15,388 nt of DNA from contig QEUW01000185.1 of NCBI GenBank assembly GCA_003577005.1, positions 1-15,388 on the forward strand, read 5' to 3'. This document shows, in pieces, positions 14,280 through 15,388 of the stretch (position 1 is the stretch's first letter; each line of letters opens with the position of its first letter). Both the position numbers and the translations under genes were made by a program. Source of the stretch: Chloroflexota bacterium (GTDB taxonomy: Bacteria; Chloroflexota; Anaerolineae; Caldilineales; Caldilineaceae). The notes under the pieces were generated by a model. That model worked only from the letters and a program-made list of their open reading frames with translations. It was not told where the DNA came from and searched no databases.

Positions 14280-15107
14280 ATGAAACCCTTTTTGAAGTGG
14301 GCCGGCAACAAATTTCAGATCGTCGAGCGGATCAAGGCTGTGTTGCCGCCAGGCAAGCGGCTCATCGAGCCGTTTGTCGGGTCGGGGGCGGTCTTTTTGA
14401 ATACGGACTACCCCTTGTATTTGCTGGCGGACGCCAACGCCGACTTGATCAATCTTTACCAGCAACTGCAGGCCGGCGGGCAGGAGTTTATTGATTACTG
14501 TCGCACCTTCTTTGTGGCGGATAATAACCAGGCCGAGCGCTATTATGAGCTACGACATCAGTTCAATGGTACAAGGGACCCGGTTGAAAAGGCCGCGCTC
14601 TTTGTCTATCTGAACAAGCATTGCTACAATGGACTGTGCCGCTATAATGCCAAGGGTGGGTTCAACGTCCCGTTTGGGCGCTATATGAAACCTTATTTTC
14701 CTGAAAAGGAGATGTACAATTTCTACGTAAAGTCAGCACAGGCGACTTTTGTAAGTGCTGATTTTGCTTCTATGATGAGATCAGCTACTTCCGGTGATAT
14801 AATTTATTGTGATCCACCTTACGTGCCTCTGTCTCAGACTGCAAAATTCACAAGTTATAGTCCGCAAAAGTTTGCAATTGAAGAGCAGAAGCAACTAGCT
14901 AGGCTAGCTGCTGAGTTAGCAAACCGAGGTGTTCCTGTGGTTATCTCTAATCATTATACAGATTCCACCTCACAATGGTACCGGGATGCAGCTGTAGTAA
15001 CGTTAGAAGTTCAGAGATATATTAGCCGAAATGGCTCTAATCGAGTGAAAGTGGCCGAAATTCTTGCCAAATTTGAATTTGGCGAGCCAGCACCGGAAAT
15101 TGAGTAA
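14280..15107 (+). CDS. dam: Dam-type N6-adenine DNA methyltransferase
   Basis: The 275-residue product is close in length to E. coli Dam (278) and belongs to the D12 class (alpha group) of N6-adenine methyltransferases, which methylate adenine, usually in GATC. It opens with FLKWAGNK (4-11), followed by motif I EPFVGSGAVFLN (30-41), which binds S-adenosylmethionine. Motif IV is DPPY (178-181) within CDPPYVPLSQTAKFTSY, as in Dam. LNKHCYNGLCRYN (111-123) and VVISNHYTDSTSQWY towards the C-terminus also fit. The ATG 14280 is chosen because FLKWAGNK normally stands at the extreme N-terminus; the upstream in-frame opening runs through the MITE-like element. No restriction gene is adjacent, so it may be a solitary methylase or phage-derived. 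The first ~420 bases are ~52% GC and the last ~407 ~42% by hand count. Confidence 0.93.
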   Translation: MKPFLKWAGNKFQIVERIKAVLPPGKRLIEPFVGSGAVFLNTDYPLYLLADANADLINLYQQLQAGGQEFIDYCRTFFVADNNQAERYYELRHQFNGTRDPVEKAALFVYLNKHCYNGLCRYNAKGGFNVPFGRYMKPYFPEKEMYNFYVKSAQATFVSADFASMMRSATSGDIIYCDPPYVPLSQTAKFTSYSPQKFAIEEQKQLARLAAELANRGVPVVISNHYTDSTSQWYRDAAVVTLEVQRYISRNGSNRVKVAEILAKFEFGEPAPEIE

Positions 15108-15202
15108 AATTGTCAGATAATCGCCGCAGGAATCATGTTCTCACGGGTACCAATAGATAGCTAACATTTGCGATCAAAGGTACATTTTCAGGCAGCCTCC
15201 TC

Positions 15203-15388
15203 ATGAACAAACCATCAGAATTCCTTCTTGCAGGCACCCTGCCACCGCCCATCGATCAATTGCCGGCTGATTACCGGCGCAACATCGAGCAAGCTGTCAA
15301 GCTGCTCAAAGAGAGCGGCTGCACAGAAGTCTATCTCTTCGGCTCGCTGGCTGCCGGGGCCCCTAGTGCACAATCTGACATTGATCTG
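15203..15388 (+). CDS. MNT-type nucleotidyltransferase domain protein (3'-truncated by window)
   Basis: The first 62 codons are visible and the frame is still open at the window edge. After a polar N-terminus and a helix (RRNIEQAVKLLKESG) comes VYLFGSLAAGAPSAQSDIDL, the classical GS-x-DxD motif of the polymerase-beta-type nucleotidyltransferase superfamily. The G-S and the D-I-D metal-binding pair are intact. Such small domains are found in MntA/HepT (MNT/HEPN) toxin-antitoxin pairs or as stand-alone proteins. The ATG at 15203 is the first in frame, but no strong ribosome site is seen upstream. It lies 95 bp after dam on the same strand, and the intervening DNA shows no clear promoter or terminator. 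Confidence 0.82.
   Translation, partial: MNKPSEFLLAGTLPPPIDQLPADYRRNIEQAVKLLKESGCTEVYLFGSLAAGAPSAQSDIDL

Noticed and set aside
14101..14280. Retron-like msr/msd RNA (nested inverted repeats before a gene)
   Set aside because: No reverse transcriptase follows; the next gene is a Dam methylase. A MITE-like element explains the symmetry better.
1..15388. CRISPR arrays, tRNA or rRNA genes
   Set aside because: No regularly spaced direct repeats and no tRNA- or rRNA-like sequence were seen on either strand.

Overview
This is a 15.4 kb piece of a GC-rich bacterial chromosome. The gene content suggests a Chloroflexota member, possibly of the Anaerolineae/Caldilineae type. The reasons are an AfsR/LuxR-like NTPase-TPR regulator, a Uma2-family protein, a Hanks-type kinase/PP2C/vWA cassette, an SH3b membrane protein, and heptanucleotide palindromes between genes. 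The taxonomic placement is an inference from gene content; no rRNA or marker gene is present.

Layout. (a) 3-2441: C-terminal part of a large NB-ARC-like ATPase with TPRs, cut by the window edge. (b) 2485-3174: a Uma2-family PD-(D/E)XK protein with its own extended -10 promoter. It converges with, and overlaps by 7 bp, a Gfo/Idh/MocA oxidoreductase on the minus strand (3168-4226). (c) 4227-5409: a regulatory stretch. It holds a near-consensus promoter, a roughly 150-nt leader or small RNA ending in an intrinsic terminator, a cold-shock protein gene, a strong bidirectional terminator, and a convergent 64-aa small protein gene with a TTGACA-17-TATAAC promoter. (d) 5410-10991: the most interesting part, a minus-strand five-gene operon in the order vWA (TerY-like), PP2C phosphatase, Ser/Thr kinase with C4 zinc-ribbon, SH3b membrane protein and hflX. 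Genes after the second are joined by 4-bp overlaps or a 6-bp gap. The first three form a TerY-P phosphorylation triad. Its promoter holds a perfect 16-bp palindrome between -35 and -10 that fits the LexA (SOS) box of Gram-positive and Chloroflexota type. (e) 11192-12499: an MFS exporter (minus), divergent from a GNAT acetyltransferase (12675-13127, plus). (f) 13177-14095: an EamA/DMT transporter gene broken by an exact 46-bp tandem duplication. (g) 14101-14234: a MITE-like nested inverted repeat. (h) 14280-15107: a Dam-type adenine methyltransferase, apparently leaderless and of mosaic composition. (i) 15203-end: start of a MNT-type nucleotidyltransferase.

Working model (inference). DNA damage releases a LexA-like repressor from the 10963-10991 promoter. 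This turns on a phospho-signalling module (vWA scaffold, kinase, phosphatase) together with an envelope-anchored SH3b protein and the ribosome-rescue GTPase HflX. Several other loci show repeat-driven change: heptad palindromes inside the operon and at the GNAT stop codon, the 46-bp duplication in eamA, and the MITE-like element before dam.
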